Assembly (NCBI RefSeq): GCF_001180105.1
Contig: NZ_CVSO01000040.1
Coordinates: forward strand, 1 to 64,000
From: Candidatus Pelagibacter communis
GTDB taxonomy: Bacteria; Pseudomonadota; Alphaproteobacteria; Pelagibacterales; Pelagibacteraceae
Direction: 5' to 3'
Length of the DNA: 64,000 nucleotides
The notes below the pieces were generated by a model, which worked only from the letters and a program-made list of their open reading frames with translations, did no database searches and had not been told where the DNA came from. Shown one piece after another: positions 44,478 to 53,261 of this stretch. Made by a program: the position numbers and the translations under genes. Within the stretch, counting starts at the first letter, position 1. Every line of letters starts with the position of its first letter.

Positions 44478-46205
44478 CTATTTTTTTTCTTTATCTTTCT
44501 TTTTAAGTTTATCAGATAGTGTTGAAAAAGGTAAGTTTTTTCCAGATAATGGAGAACTGAATTTAGAAACAGCCTCTTTATTTTGAATTTCTTCAAGAAG
44601 CTTAATACTTAGCGAAACTTTTCGCTTTTCAAAATTAAGTTCCGATATTGCCGAGTCTATTCGTTCTCCGCCCACGAATCTTGATGGACGTGCATCTGAA
44701 GAACTTACAGCTATTTGGGATTTTTTTATTACAATATTCATTAGTGATCCCTCTGGCTGGACTATAAGACCTTTGTTGTCTGAAGAAATAATTTTTACTG
44801 TTATTGTATCATTAATTTTTTTATCTTTAAAATAATCAAATGGATCTTTTTCTGTTTGTTTTAACCCAACTCTTACTTTTAGTTGATCTTCTTTTATTTC
44901 AAGAATTTTAACTTTTATCTTTTTACCAATTTTGTAATTTTTCAATTCTGTTTCAGGGTCACCAGTATATGAAAGGTCGTTGCAATGTAAAAATGCATCA
45001 ATATCGTACTTATCGAGTTTGACATATAGGGCGTACTCATTCGAACTACTTACCACACAGTCTATTGTGCTGCCTACTGGATGGTTTTTAACTAACTGCT
45101 TATAAGGGTTTTCTGTTGTAAGTTTGTGAGAAATTGCTATTCTTCTTTTTTCTTTATCTATTTCAGTAATTACACACATTATTTTATCACCTACCTTAAA
45201 ACTTTTTTTCGGTGAAGCATTTTTTCTTGTCCACGAAATTTCTGAAGAATGTAATAAAGTACTTAGACCAGGCTCTAATTCACAGAATGCACCAAAATCC
45301 ATAAGCTTGATAACTTTAACCTCATATTTTTTATTGAGTTCATAATTTGAAATTTTTTCAAAAGGGTCGGGAGACAATTGTTTGATTGAACAACCAACTT
45401 GCAGTTTTTCTTTATCAATAGATATAACAAGCAAATCATGCTTGTCTCCAATAGTAAAGATTTCTTCGCAATGATTAACTCTAGAATAACTCACTTCCTG
45501 AATATGAACCAAGCAGTCAAGCTCATTATTAACATTAAAAAAACACCCAAAACTTGAATATCCTTTAACAACAGCATTTTTTATAATGTCACCTACTTTA
45601 TATTTCTCAATTATTTTCGCTTTATCTTCTTTTTTGCTTGATGAAATTATCTGTCTTCTAGAAACGCACGCATTACCTCTGACCTTGTCCATTTTAATAA
45701 GCGCAAACTTCTGTGGTTCGTTCATTAAGTGTGAAATATCTTTAAGTGGAGTATCAGAAATTTGAGAACCTGGGCAAAACATTAGTGAACCTGTATCTAG
45801 ATGCTCTACTATTACGCCTCCTTTACATTTACTAATTATCTTGCCAGTTATTGGTTCATTTTTTTCAAAATGGTCGATTAATATGTCCCATCCTTTTATT
45901 TTTTGGGCTTTACTAGCTGAAACTAAAATTTCACCATTTCTATCTTCTAATCTTTCAAGTAGCACAGGAATTTTTTCGCCAGTTTTAATTTTTTTTTCTA
46001 AACCAATAGTTTTTAACTCGTTAATATCTACGATAGGTTCTGATTTTAATCCACAATCTAAAAAAACATATTTATCACTTATTTTTGTGACAGTACCCTC
46101 TATTATTTTACCTTCTACTAAATTTTGGGTTTTAGATAATTGGGTGTTAAGTAGTTTTTCAAACTCTTTTGCTTCGGGCGAATCTGAATTTTTGTATAAT
46201 TCCAT
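44478..46205 (-). CDS. rpsA: 30S ribosomal protein S1
   Basis: S1 helps mRNA bind to the ribosome, which matters in genomes with few Shine-Dalgarno sites. The 575-residue protein holds six S1 (OB-fold) repeats, opening at about residues 33 (EGKIIEGTVTKISDKYVFLD), 118, 205 (VGDIIKNAVVKGYSSFGCFF), 290 (KYEVKVIKLMDFGAFCELEP), 378 and 464. A lysine-rich tail ends it. It has a separate leader of up to 113 bases. In most alphaproteobacteria cmk lies just upstream; it is absent here. Confidence 0.95.
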   Translation of the reverse strand: MELYKNSDSPEAKEFEKLLNTQLSKTQNLVEGKIIEGTVTKISDKYVFLDCGLKSEPIVDINELKTIGLEKKIKTGEKIPVLLERLEDRNGEILVSASKAQKIKGWDILIDHFEKNEPITGKIISKCKGGVIVEHLDTGSLMFCPGSQISDTPLKDISHLMNEPQKFALIKMDKVRGNACVSRRQIISSSKKEDKAKIIEKYKVGDIIKNAVVKGYSSFGCFFNVNNELDCLVHIQEVSYSRVNHCEEIFTIGDKHDLLVISIDKEKLQVGCSIKQLSPDPFEKISNYELNKKYEVKVIKLMDFGAFCELEPGLSTLLHSSEISWTRKNASPKKSFKVGDKIMCVITEIDKEKRRIAISHKLTTENPYKQLVKNHPVGSTIDCVVSSSNEYALYVKLDKYDIDAFLHCNDLSYTGDPETELKNYKIGKKIKVKILEIKEDQLKVRVGLKQTEKDPFDYFKDKKINDTITVKIISSDNKGLIVQPEGSLMNIVIKKSQIAVSSSDARPSRFVGGERIDSAISELNFEKRKVSLSIKLLEEIQNKEAVSKFSSPLSGKNLPFSTLSDKLKKKDKEKK

Positions 46206-46318
46206 ATAATTTAAAAAAAGTGTGTTCTTTTAGATAAAAATATCGAAATAATCAAGATACAAATAGTTTAATAATTAAATAAAAAACATCATGATTTTGT
46301 GCAATAATCTTTAATTTA
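46206..46318 (-). promoter_or_regulatory. Leader and promoter region of rpsA
   Basis: The 113 bases between aroA and rpsA hold no gene. Read on the minus strand they contain TTGCAC, a 17-base spacer and TATTTA, a fair sigma-70 promoter that would leave a leader of about 75 bases. S1 commonly represses its own translation through its leader, but no specific structure can be claimed here. Confidence 0.4.
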
Positions 46319-47653
46319 TCATGATAATTTAAACTTAATCCCTAGATTTTTTATTATTTTTAAAAAAGATGGAAACGAACTTTTAAAACTTTCGACATCC
46401 TTTATAATCCAATTTCCACCAAAAACAAGACCAGCAACAACTGATGTCATAAAAACTCTATGGTCCTTGTGATAATCTTCTATTACTATTTTTTTTTTAA
46501 TTTTAAGATCTGAGTTTCCATAAATTTTTATCGAATTCGAAGTTAATTTTGTTTTAACTCCCATCAAATTTAGAATTTTTGATCCTAACTTAAGCCTAGG
46601 ACTTTCTTTTTTATTAAGTTCATCCAAATTTCTAAAAATTGAAACACCTTTTGCTTTTGCAGCAACTAAAAAAAGTATTAAAAATTCGTCAATTAAATTA
46701 CTATTGAGTTTCGGAGGGCAATTGATCTTTTTTAAATTTTTTTGACTCTTTACAAGAATATCACCAATTTTTTCCTCATATCTTTTTTTTAAATTTCTAA
46801 TTTTTATCTTCGCACCCATCTTATTCAAAATTTTTATATAACCAATACGTGAGTCATTTAAATTGACATTTTTTAAAATCAAAGATGAATTTTTTGAGAG
46901 TAAAGTCAATACAATAAAAAAAGCACATGAACTTGGATCTGATGGAATTTTGTAATGAAAAGATTTAAAATTTTTTTGCCCTGATATAAAAATCTTGTCG
47001 GTTTCATTATTTTTTTTTATTCTAATTGGTATTCCTAAATATTTAAAAAACCGTTCACTATGGTCTCTGGATTTTTTTGCTTTAATAATAGTTTCACCTG
47101 GAGTGTTTAAAGATGCCAACATCACTGAGCTTTTACATTGAGCTGATCCTTTATTTTCACTATAAATAATTGGATTTACAAATTGTGAACCTAAAATCAT
47201 TAACGGTAAACCTTTTTTTTTGTTGAACTTAAAAGTTGCACCTATTTTTTGCAAAGGCTCTATGATCCTTCCAAAGTCTCTTCTAGATAAACTTTTGTCA
47301 CCTATCAACTTTATAGGATAAGGAGTTTTAATTAAAAGCCCTAAAATTAGCCGAGCAAAAGTTCCAGAATTTCCTGCGTCTAAATGAATTTTTTTTTTAA
47401 ATTTAAAACCATTTATTCCTAAACCATATATTGTACATTTTTTTCCTTTTAAAAGAATCTTTATACCTAATTTTTTCAAACATTTAATTGAGTTAAATAT
47501 ATCATCTGATAGCAAGATGTTATCAATAATGCTCTTCCCGAATGCTTGTGAACCTAATAGGAGAGCTCTTATTGATATACTTTTATCTCCATCTATTTGA
47601 ATTTTTTTGTTAAATTTATTTATATTTTTATTAATATAAATCCTTTGTGCCAT
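46319..47653 (-). CDS. aroA: 3-phosphoshikimate 1-carboxyvinyltransferase (EPSP synthase)
   Basis: AroA joins PEP and shikimate-3-phosphate. The 444-residue protein has IQIDGDKSISIRALLLG (substrate Lys-Ser), LDAGNSGTFARLILGLL, LSRRDFGRIIEPL, SAQCKSSVMLASL and the C-terminal EDYHKDHRVFMTSVVAG. With aroB, aroK and pheA also in the window, most of the late aromatic pathway is nearby. It is separated from lptB by 6 bp. Confidence 0.94.
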   Translation of the reverse strand: MAQRIYINKNINKFNKKIQIDGDKSISIRALLLGSQAFGKSIIDNILLSDDIFNSIKCLKKLGIKILLKGKKCTIYGLGINGFKFKKKIHLDAGNSGTFARLILGLLIKTPYPIKLIGDKSLSRRDFGRIIEPLQKIGATFKFNKKKGLPLMILGSQFVNPIIYSENKGSAQCKSSVMLASLNTPGETIIKAKKSRDHSERFFKYLGIPIRIKKNNETDKIFISGQKNFKSFHYKIPSDPSSCAFFIVLTLLSKNSSLILKNVNLNDSRIGYIKILNKMGAKIKIRNLKKRYEEKIGDILVKSQKNLKKINCPPKLNSNLIDEFLILFLVAAKAKGVSIFRNLDELNKKESPRLKLGSKILNLMGVKTKLTSNSIKIYGNSDLKIKKKIVIEDYHKDHRVFMTSVVAGLVFGGNWIIKDVESFKSSFPSFLKIIKNLGIKFKLS

Positions 47654-47659
47654 AAAAGC

Positions 47660-48436
47660 TTAATTAAATTTAAAGGAATCTCCAAAGTATGCATTTTGTG
47701 CATTAGGATTTTTTACCAGTTCTGAAGGAGTTCCTTTTGCAACTACTTTTCCATCCGACAAGACGACTGCAACATCAACACATGTTAAAAGATCTCTTGC
47801 TTGGTGATCACAAATACATATAGTAATCTTATTTTCAGATTGTAAATTGACAATAATTTGTTGTAACATTTTTATTGTCATGACATCTAATGCTGCAAAA
47901 CACTCATCAAGTAAAAGCAATTCGGGATTTCCAAGTAAAGCCATTGCAATTACTAATTTTTTCTTTTGACCACCTGATAGAAACTTTGCTTTTATATCTC
48001 TGATGGACTCTAAATCGAATTTAGAGGTTAAATAATTTATTTTTTCCATTCTATCTCTTGGATTTTTTATTAAAATTTCGCCAACAGCTTTTAAGTTTTC
48101 AAATAAAGTTAAATCATAAAAATAACCCCCGTATTGAGGTACATATCCAATATTAAATTTGGTTGTTCTAAGGAAAATCGGAAAATCATTCACTTTTTCA
48201 CCCTTGATATAAATTGATCCGCTATCTGGAGATATCAGTCCTGTTATTAAATTAAAAATTGTTGATTTTCCAACCCCGTTTGGGCCTAACATGCCAAAAA
48301 TCTCACCTTTGTTAATATCAAAGCTAATATTTTGCAAAATTTGTCTATTTACAAAAGATAAGCTTACATTCTCTAGTTTAAGAATTGGTTTTTTTTGTTT
48401 GAAGCTTTTAATTCTAAATTTTTTAATTATTGCCAT
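47660..48436 (-). CDS. lptB: LPS export ABC transporter ATP-binding protein
   Basis: LptB powers lipopolysaccharide extraction from the inner membrane. The 258-residue ABC protein has Walker A GPNGVGKSTIF, Q-loop YVPQYGGYFYDLT, signature FLSGGQKKKL, Walker B LLLLDECFAALD (Cys where Pro is usual after DE) and the switch His in CDHQARDL. It overlaps lptC by 14 bp. The LptA gene usually found between lptC and lptB is absent. Confidence 0.9.
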   Translation of the reverse strand: MAIIKKFRIKSFKQKKPILKLENVSLSFVNRQILQNISFDINKGEIFGMLGPNGVGKSTIFNLITGLISPDSGSIYIKGEKVNDFPIFLRTTKFNIGYVPQYGGYFYDLTLFENLKAVGEILIKNPRDRMEKINYLTSKFDLESIRDIKAKFLSGGQKKKLVIAMALLGNPELLLLDECFAALDVMTIKMLQQIIVNLQSENKITICICDHQARDLLTCVDVAVVLSDGKVVAKGTPSELVKNPNAQNAYFGDSFKFN

Positions 48437-49013
48437 TATTAGAGATACTCTTAATTAGTATTTTATTTTTTGAGTCGTTCATAAAAATCTTTGTTTTTTT
48501 TTTTAAAATATCGATTTCAGCTCTATCTGCTTTTAAAGTTGAAATGTTACTGAAATAAAGAACATTATCATATATGGAAACAAGATTATTTTCAAAGGAT
48601 AAATCAAGAAAATCACTTCTAAGACTATGTTCATTAAATTGCACTGTCACCTCACCATTAAAAATTGTGTCATAACTTTTGGAATTGTATTTAGCATTAT
48701 TCGATTTGATAAAAACTTTCTCAGTACTCTTTAATTCAATCATTGCTTCAACATTTTCCATCAGAATTATGTCGTGGTTTGTTCTGTCAATTATGCCCTT
48801 TTTTGCAACTATCTCATAAATATTTCCTGTATCATCTACCGAAAAATATTTAAGATTTTCTATTAAGTTCTCATCAATAATTTGTGTTTGATTTCTTTTA
48901 TTAATGACTTCTTTATTACCTTTGTTTTCGTAAAAATATTTGAAATAAATAAAAACTGAAACGATTACCAGAAACATTAATAAAAATAACTGAAATAGAA
49001 CACCTTTTTTCAT
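48423..49013 (-). CDS. lptC: LPS export system protein LptC
   Basis: LptC is a bitopic inner-membrane protein that hands LPS from LptBFG to LptA. The 196-residue protein has an N-terminal membrane helix (about residues 6-26, LFQLFLLMFLVIVSVFIYF) and a periplasmic beta-jellyroll with YEIVAKKGIIDR, AKYNSKSYDTIFNGEVTVQF and TLKADRAEIDILKKKTKIFM. It follows kdsD directly. Sequence is divergent, and the call leans on the architecture and the lptC-lptB neighbours. Confidence 0.82.
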   Translation of the reverse strand: MKKGVLFQLFLLMFLVIVSVFIYFKYFYENKGNKEVINKRNQTQIIDENLIENLKYFSVDDTGNIYEIVAKKGIIDRTNHDIILMENVEAMIELKSTEKVFIKSNNAKYNSKSYDTIFNGEVTVQFNEHSLRSDFLDLSFENNLVSIYDNVLYFSNISTLKADRAEIDILKKKTKIFMNDSKNKILIKSISNNGNN

Positions 49014-49994
49014 TTATTGGATATTACTCGCTAAAATATTGTGAATGTGAACTACGCCAATAGTCTGTCTATTTTTTTTTGTTTTATGTACACACAATAA
49101 AGTGATTTTATTTGAATTCATCAAAGATAAAGCTTTTGCAGCAAGCATGTCAGAGTTAACAGAAATTGGATTTTTAGTCATTACATCTTTTACTTTCAGT
49201 TTTTGTAAATCCCCTTTTTTTTCGTTAAATCGTCTAATTTGACCATCAGTAACTATTCCAGTCGTATTTTTTTTAGAATTTCTCACTACCAGTACACCCA
49301 ATTTTTTTTTTGATATAAATCTAAGTGCAGACTTCATATTTGAGTTTTCATTTATAAAAGGTATCTTTCCTCCAGTCAGCATCAAGTCCTCAACTGTTTT
49401 TAGTTTTGATCCCAAACTCCCAGAGGGATGAAATTTTTTAAAGTCTTTTTGGCCAAATTTCTTCTGTTTCATTGTAGCTATTGCTATTGCATCCCCAATA
49501 GCTAACTGAACAATGGTTGATGAAGTTGGTACAATTCCACCTGGCCCAGCTTCTTTAACTTCTGGCAATAAAATCTTTATGTCAGAAGCTTTATAAAGAA
49601 GAGAATTTTTTTTTGAAACAATTCCAATTAAAGTTATATTTTTATTTCTGTTTGAAAATTGAATAATATTTTTAAGTTCTGAAGACTCACCACTATTACT
49701 GATTAATATAAGTATATCATTTGAGCTAATTTGTCCAAGATCCCCATGCGAACAAGAGCTTGCGTCTACAAAAAAAGACGGCGTTCCCACTGAAGCCAAA
49801 GTTGAGGAAATTTTTTTTGCTATTATTCCTGATTTTCCAACACCAGATAAAATAACTTTTCCTCTTTTACAATTTAGAATAGCTTCAACTGCCTTTTTAA
49901 AATTAACATCCAAAACGTTAGTCAATTTTTTTAATGAAATTATTTCTGTTTTAATAACTTCTTTAGCGATTTTTTTATAAATATCTTTACTCAT
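49014..49994 (-). CDS. kdsD: Arabinose-5-phosphate isomerase
   Basis: KdsD converts ribulose-5-phosphate to arabinose-5-phosphate, the first step to KDO for LPS. The 326-residue protein has a SIS domain (LSGVGKSGIIAKKISSTLAS, SSCSHGDLGQI, ISNSGESSELKNI) and two C-terminal CBS domains (from about residue 205, ending in VVHIHNIL). It sits directly before lptC, and kdsB, the KDO-activating enzyme, is at 55986. Confidence 0.93.
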   Translation of the reverse strand: MSKDIYKKIAKEVIKTEIISLKKLTNVLDVNFKKAVEAILNCKRGKVILSGVGKSGIIAKKISSTLASVGTPSFFVDASSCSHGDLGQISSNDILILISNSGESSELKNIIQFSNRNKNITLIGIVSKKNSLLYKASDIKILLPEVKEAGPGGIVPTSSTIVQLAIGDAIAIATMKQKKFGQKDFKKFHPSGSLGSKLKTVEDLMLTGGKIPFINENSNMKSALRFISKKKLGVLVVRNSKKNTTGIVTDGQIRRFNEKKGDLQKLKVKDVMTKNPISVNSDMLAAKALSLMNSNKITLLCVHKTKKNRQTIGVVHIHNILASNIQ

Positions 49995-49995
49995 A

Positions 49996-50601
49996 TTAAT
50001 GTGACCATATATCTTCAGAAAAAGATGCTAAATCTAGATTCACTCGTGTATTCACAAACTTTAAACACTCCTCATAAAGTTGATATCTTTTTTCCCTTAT
50101 CAAAATTTTGTTAAGTGCATCATTAATTTTATGAAGATAAAGAACATCATTTGCACAATATTTAATCTGCGCCTGAGATAATTGCCCACCAAAATCTGAA
50201 CTTTGAAATTGTTTACTTATATCGATACCAATAAATTCTTTAATTAAATCTTTTAACCCATGCTTATCAGTATATGATCTAGCTAATTTTGATTGGAGTT
50301 TTGTGTCCTCAATATTTGTAACATCAATTGAAAGATATTTTTTTATAAAAGTTAAATCTGCTCTTGCAAAGTGAAAAATTTTTTTGACTTTTTTATCTGA
50401 CAAAACTTTTTTTAAAACTGGTGAATTGTAATTATCTCTATCAAGTTGAATAATGTGTGCATCTGAATTTCCAGTGGAAATTTGTACTAAACATAATTTG
50501 TCTCTTTGAAAATTTAAACCCATAAATTCACAATCTACTGCAATTTTATTGCCTATTTCTAAATCTTCTGGTAAATCTGATTTGTGAACTTTTATATCCA
50601 T
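49996..50601 (-). CDS. rnd: Ribonuclease D-type 3'-5' exonuclease
   Basis: The 201-residue protein is a bare DEDDy exonuclease domain: VDCEFMGLNF (Asp, Glu), HFARADLTFIKKY (Asp), and QIKYCANDVLYLHKI (Tyr, Asp). It lacks the HRDC domains of full-length RNase D, as do short alphaproteobacterial forms. The likely role is trimming tRNA or other small-RNA 3' ends. It lies one base upstream of kdsD and is divergent from the NDUFA9-like gene. Confidence 0.87.
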   Translation of the reverse strand: MDIKVHKSDLPEDLEIGNKIAVDCEFMGLNFQRDKLCLVQISTGNSDAHIIQLDRDNYNSPVLKKVLSDKKVKKIFHFARADLTFIKKYLSIDVTNIEDTKLQSKLARSYTDKHGLKDLIKEFIGIDISKQFQSSDFGGQLSQAQIKYCANDVLYLHKINDALNKILIREKRYQLYEECLKFVNTRVNLDLASFSEDIWSH

Positions 50602-50621
50602 AAATATTTTTAAATAGTATT

Positions 50622-51587
50622 ATGAAACCAAAAAATTGTCTAATTTTTGGCGCCTCTGGTCAAATTGGGAGAAATTTAATTAGAAGCTTAACCAAAAACG
50701 ATATTAAAGTAACTGCTTTTACGCGCAATATTCATCAAAAAGGATATAACCTAAAAACTCAGGCAAATCCCGGATATCTAGATGTTGTTGAGGGTAGTAT
50801 TTTTGATTATGAGTTACTTAAAAATTTATTTAAGGATGCAGATTTATGCATTAATTTAGTTGGCATCCTTTATGAGAAAGGCCAAAATAATTTTGAAAAT
50901 ATTCATATAAAATTCCCAAAAATTATTTCACAACTTTCTTCCAAATTTAAACTCAAAAAACTAGTCCATTTGTCTGCTTTAGGCGTAGAGGATGCAGTAG
51001 ACTCCTCTTATGCAAAAAGCAAACTATTAGGCGAAAAAGAAATTAATAATAATTTTGGAGATTTTGCTACCATTATTAGACCTTCAATTGTTTACTCAGT
51101 GGATGACAATTTTACAACTCAATTAATGACGTTATTAAATCTTTTACCAGTTTTCCCAATATATTATAATGGAAAAACAAAATTTAGACCTATTTACTGT
51201 CCTGACTTGACTAAATCAATAACAGAAATAATTGTTAAAGATTGTAAAGAAAATATAATAGAATTTGTAGGACCTGAGGAGATGACATTTAAAGAAATTT
51301 TAAAAAAATTACTTTATTCAATCGATAAAAAAAGACTTTTATTTCCCATGCCAATACCTCTTGCTAAATTGACTGCTAATTTATTTCAATTATTGCCTAA
51401 ACCCTTAATTACAATCGACCAATTAAGATTATTAAAATATGATAATATTCTCTCTGGTTGCTATAAAAGTAATATAGACCTTAACTTTAGTTGTAATTCA
51501 AAATTTCAAACGGAAATTAATAAATATTCATATATGTGGAAAAAAGATGGAGAATACTCTAAAGAAAGAGACAAAGTAAATTTATGA
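50622..51587 (+). CDS. NDUFA9-like NAD(P)-binding protein (complex I associated)
   Basis: The 321-residue atypical short-chain dehydrogenase has the Rossmann motif LIFGASGQIGRNLIRSL, LVHLSALGVEDAVDSSYAKSK with the Y-x-x-x-K pair and TIIRPSIVYSVDDNF. This pattern is that of the alphaproteobacterial relatives of complex I subunit NDUFA9. These proteins support assembly or stability of NADH dehydrogenase, probably with a bound NADPH. It overlaps the next small gene by 4 bp. Confidence 0.82.
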   Translation: MKPKNCLIFGASGQIGRNLIRSLTKNDIKVTAFTRNIHQKGYNLKTQANPGYLDVVEGSIFDYELLKNLFKDADLCINLVGILYEKGQNNFENIHIKFPKIISQLSSKFKLKKLVHLSALGVEDAVDSSYAKSKLLGEKEINNNFGDFATIIRPSIVYSVDDNFTTQLMTLLNLLPVFPIYYNGKTKFRPIYCPDLTKSITEIIVKDCKENIIEFVGPEEMTFKEILKKLLYSIDKKRLLFPMPIPLAKLTANLFQLLPKPLITIDQLRLLKYDNILSGCYKSNIDLNFSCNSKFQTEINKYSYMWKKDGEYSKERDKVNL

Positions 51588-51835
51588 TAGTTTTGACAAT
51601 CTACGTTGTTATAGCTCTAATCCTGTGTTTTGTATTGTTTATAGCTTTTAAAGCAATCAATACTGGCATGGAAGCAAAAAAAGCAAAAAAAAAAATTTAT
51701 GAAAATGAGTTGAAGTCTCCTACTCAAAGTGATGATTTGTTAAGCAAGTTGAACAATTTGAACGAACTTTATGAAAAAGGCGCTTTGAGCGAGGAGGAAT
51801 TTAGAGCCGCAAAAGAAAAAATTTTAAATAATTAA
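51584..51835 (+). CDS. Small SHOCT-domain membrane protein
   Basis: The 83-residue protein has one N-terminal membrane helix (residues 2-24) and a C-terminal SHOCT motif (SKLNNLNELYEKGALSEEEF then AAKEKIL). SHOCT is a short oligomerisation module at the ends of many bacterial proteins. The function is unknown. It overlaps the NDUFA9-like gene by 4 bp and its stop lies one base from the gcrA stop on the other strand. Confidence 0.8.
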   Translation: MIVLTIYVVIALILCFVLFIAFKAINTGMEAKKAKKKIYENELKSPTQSDDLLSKLNNLNELYEKGALSEEEFRAAKEKILNN

Positions 51836-51836
51836 A

Positions 51837-52334
51837 CTAAGCAGTTTTAATTTTTCGTCTTATAAACTTAGGAACTTCATTTTCATTTTCCTTATCAAAA
51901 GTTTCTTCTTTTCTATTTTTAGGCTGAAATGCATAAAGTAGATGAAGTTTACAATACGAGAAATCTTTAAGAGATTTTCTTCCACAAAAGTAAAAGTCTT
52001 TTTCATTTGGATGTCCAATCGGCCATTTACATGAATTTTCATCAAGTTCCTCTAACTGTTTTGGATTTTCTGGTTCAAAATCCTTTTCTATAATTAATGA
52101 TTTAAATTTTCCTCTTCTGAAGTTTCTTTTAAGTTCCTTGTTTTGATTTACATTAGAAGAACTTAAATTTGTATTTTTTTTAGTCTTTATTTTTCCTGAT
52201 AAATTTAATCGATGAGCTTTCCCGATGACGGCATTTCTGGTTACACCGCCGAGCACAATAGCAATTTCACTTGCTGTATTGCCTTTACCCCAGAGTTCTT
52301 TCAATTTTTCAACTTTTTCAGGTGTCCAGCTCAT
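51837..52334 (-). CDS. gcrA: GcrA-family cell-cycle regulator
   Basis: GcrA is an alphaproteobacterial transcription factor that binds methylated GANTC sites and sigma-70. The 165-residue protein starts MSWTPEKVEKLKELWGKG, then TASEIAIVLGGVTRNAVIGK and AHRLNLSGK, the full GcrA DNA-binding region. The C-terminal part (CKWPIGHPNEKDFYFCGR and SYCKLHLLYAFQP) is the conserved zinc-like sigma-interacting domain. CcrM, the methylase partner, is not in the window. Confidence 0.92.
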   Translation of the reverse strand: MSWTPEKVEKLKELWGKGNTASEIAIVLGGVTRNAVIGKAHRLNLSGKIKTKKNTNLSSSNVNQNKELKRNFRRGKFKSLIIEKDFEPENPKQLEELDENSCKWPIGHPNEKDFYFCGRKSLKDFSYCKLHLLYAFQPKNRKEETFDKENENEVPKFIRRKIKTA

Positions 52335-52365
52335 TACAATATTTTGATTTAAGTTTTATCATATA

Positions 52366-52379
52366 TACTATATATAGTA
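52366..52379. promoter_or_regulatory. 14-bp palindrome between gcrA and the ABC permease gene
   Basis: TACTATATATAGTA is a perfect palindrome 32 bp before the gcrA start and 69 bp before the permease start, in the 114-bp divergent spacer. It could be an operator or part of a promoter, since it includes TATATA. AT-rich palindromes arise readily by chance, so this is tentative. Confidence 0.35.
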
Positions 52380-52448
52380 GCAATATAATATTTAATATTA
52401 CAAGCATTTTCTTTAATTTCTTAACAACTTATTACTTATTAAATACTT

Positions 52449-53261
52449 ATGGTTGAATTAAATAAAAAATACACAATTGGGGTTAGACGCTTTGGTCTTG
52501 TTAATTGGATTGGTTTTTTTTCTCTGTATAAAAAGGAGACCCTACGTTTTCTAATTGTGTCTGGTCAAACACTTTTTGGTCCAGTCGTAACTGCAGTTTT
52601 GTTTTTAATGGTAATTTCTCTTGCTTTAGGTGAAAACAGAGGGATAGTTCTGGGTGTTCCGTTTGTTGAATTTTTAGCACCAGGGTTGATTAGTATGCAA
52701 ATAATCCAACAATCTTTTGCACACTCCTCATCTTCAATATTATCTGGAAAAATGATGGGAAATATCGTTGATTTGATAGGAAGCCCACTTTCTGCACTTG
52801 AGGTGACACTTGCTGTAATTTTTGCGTCAATTACAAGATCTTTATTAATAAGCTTTCTTTCAATTATCGTCTTTAGTTTTTTTACCGAAATTCACCTAGA
52901 AAATTTTCAACATTTTTTGGTTTTTTTATTTTTGTCATCCTTTTCTATGGGAGCCATGGGTTTTATAGCAGGTATGTGGTCTGACAAGTGGGAAAATATG
53001 GCTACAGTAACGAATTTTGTAATTGTTCCAATGTCATTTTTATCTGGTACTTTTTACTCAATAAATAGACTACCTGAAGTTTTACAAAAAATAAGTTTTT
53101 TAAATCCTTTTTTTCATATGATCGACGGGTTGAGATTTTCTTTTATAGGAAATAGCGATGGATCAATTAAATTTGGTCTTATATATTTATTTTTGTTAAG
53201 TTTAATTATATGGTCCATATCATTTCTCCTTTATAAAAAAGGTTATAAAATAAGAAATTAA
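52449..53261 (+). CDS. ABC-2 type transporter permease
   Basis: The 270-residue protein has six hydrophobic segments and the ABC-2 fold: an N-terminal YKKETLRFLIVSGQTLFGPV, FVEFLAPGLISMQIIQQSF, GNIVDLIGSPLSALEV and NPFFHMIDGLRFSFIG. It belongs to the group with NodJ and YadH-like permeases that export polysaccharide or other large substrates. No ATPase gene is next to it, so the partner must be encoded elsewhere. It ends directly before argD. Confidence 0.87.
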   Translation: MVELNKKYTIGVRRFGLVNWIGFFSLYKKETLRFLIVSGQTLFGPVVTAVLFLMVISLALGENRGIVLGVPFVEFLAPGLISMQIIQQSFAHSSSSILSGKMMGNIVDLIGSPLSALEVTLAVIFASITRSLLISFLSIIVFSFFTEIHLENFQHFLVFLFLSSFSMGAMGFIAGMWSDKWENMATVTNFVIVPMSFLSGTFYSINRLPEVLQKISFLNPFFHMIDGLRFSFIGNSDGSIKFGLIYLFLLSLIIWSISFLLYKKGYKIRN

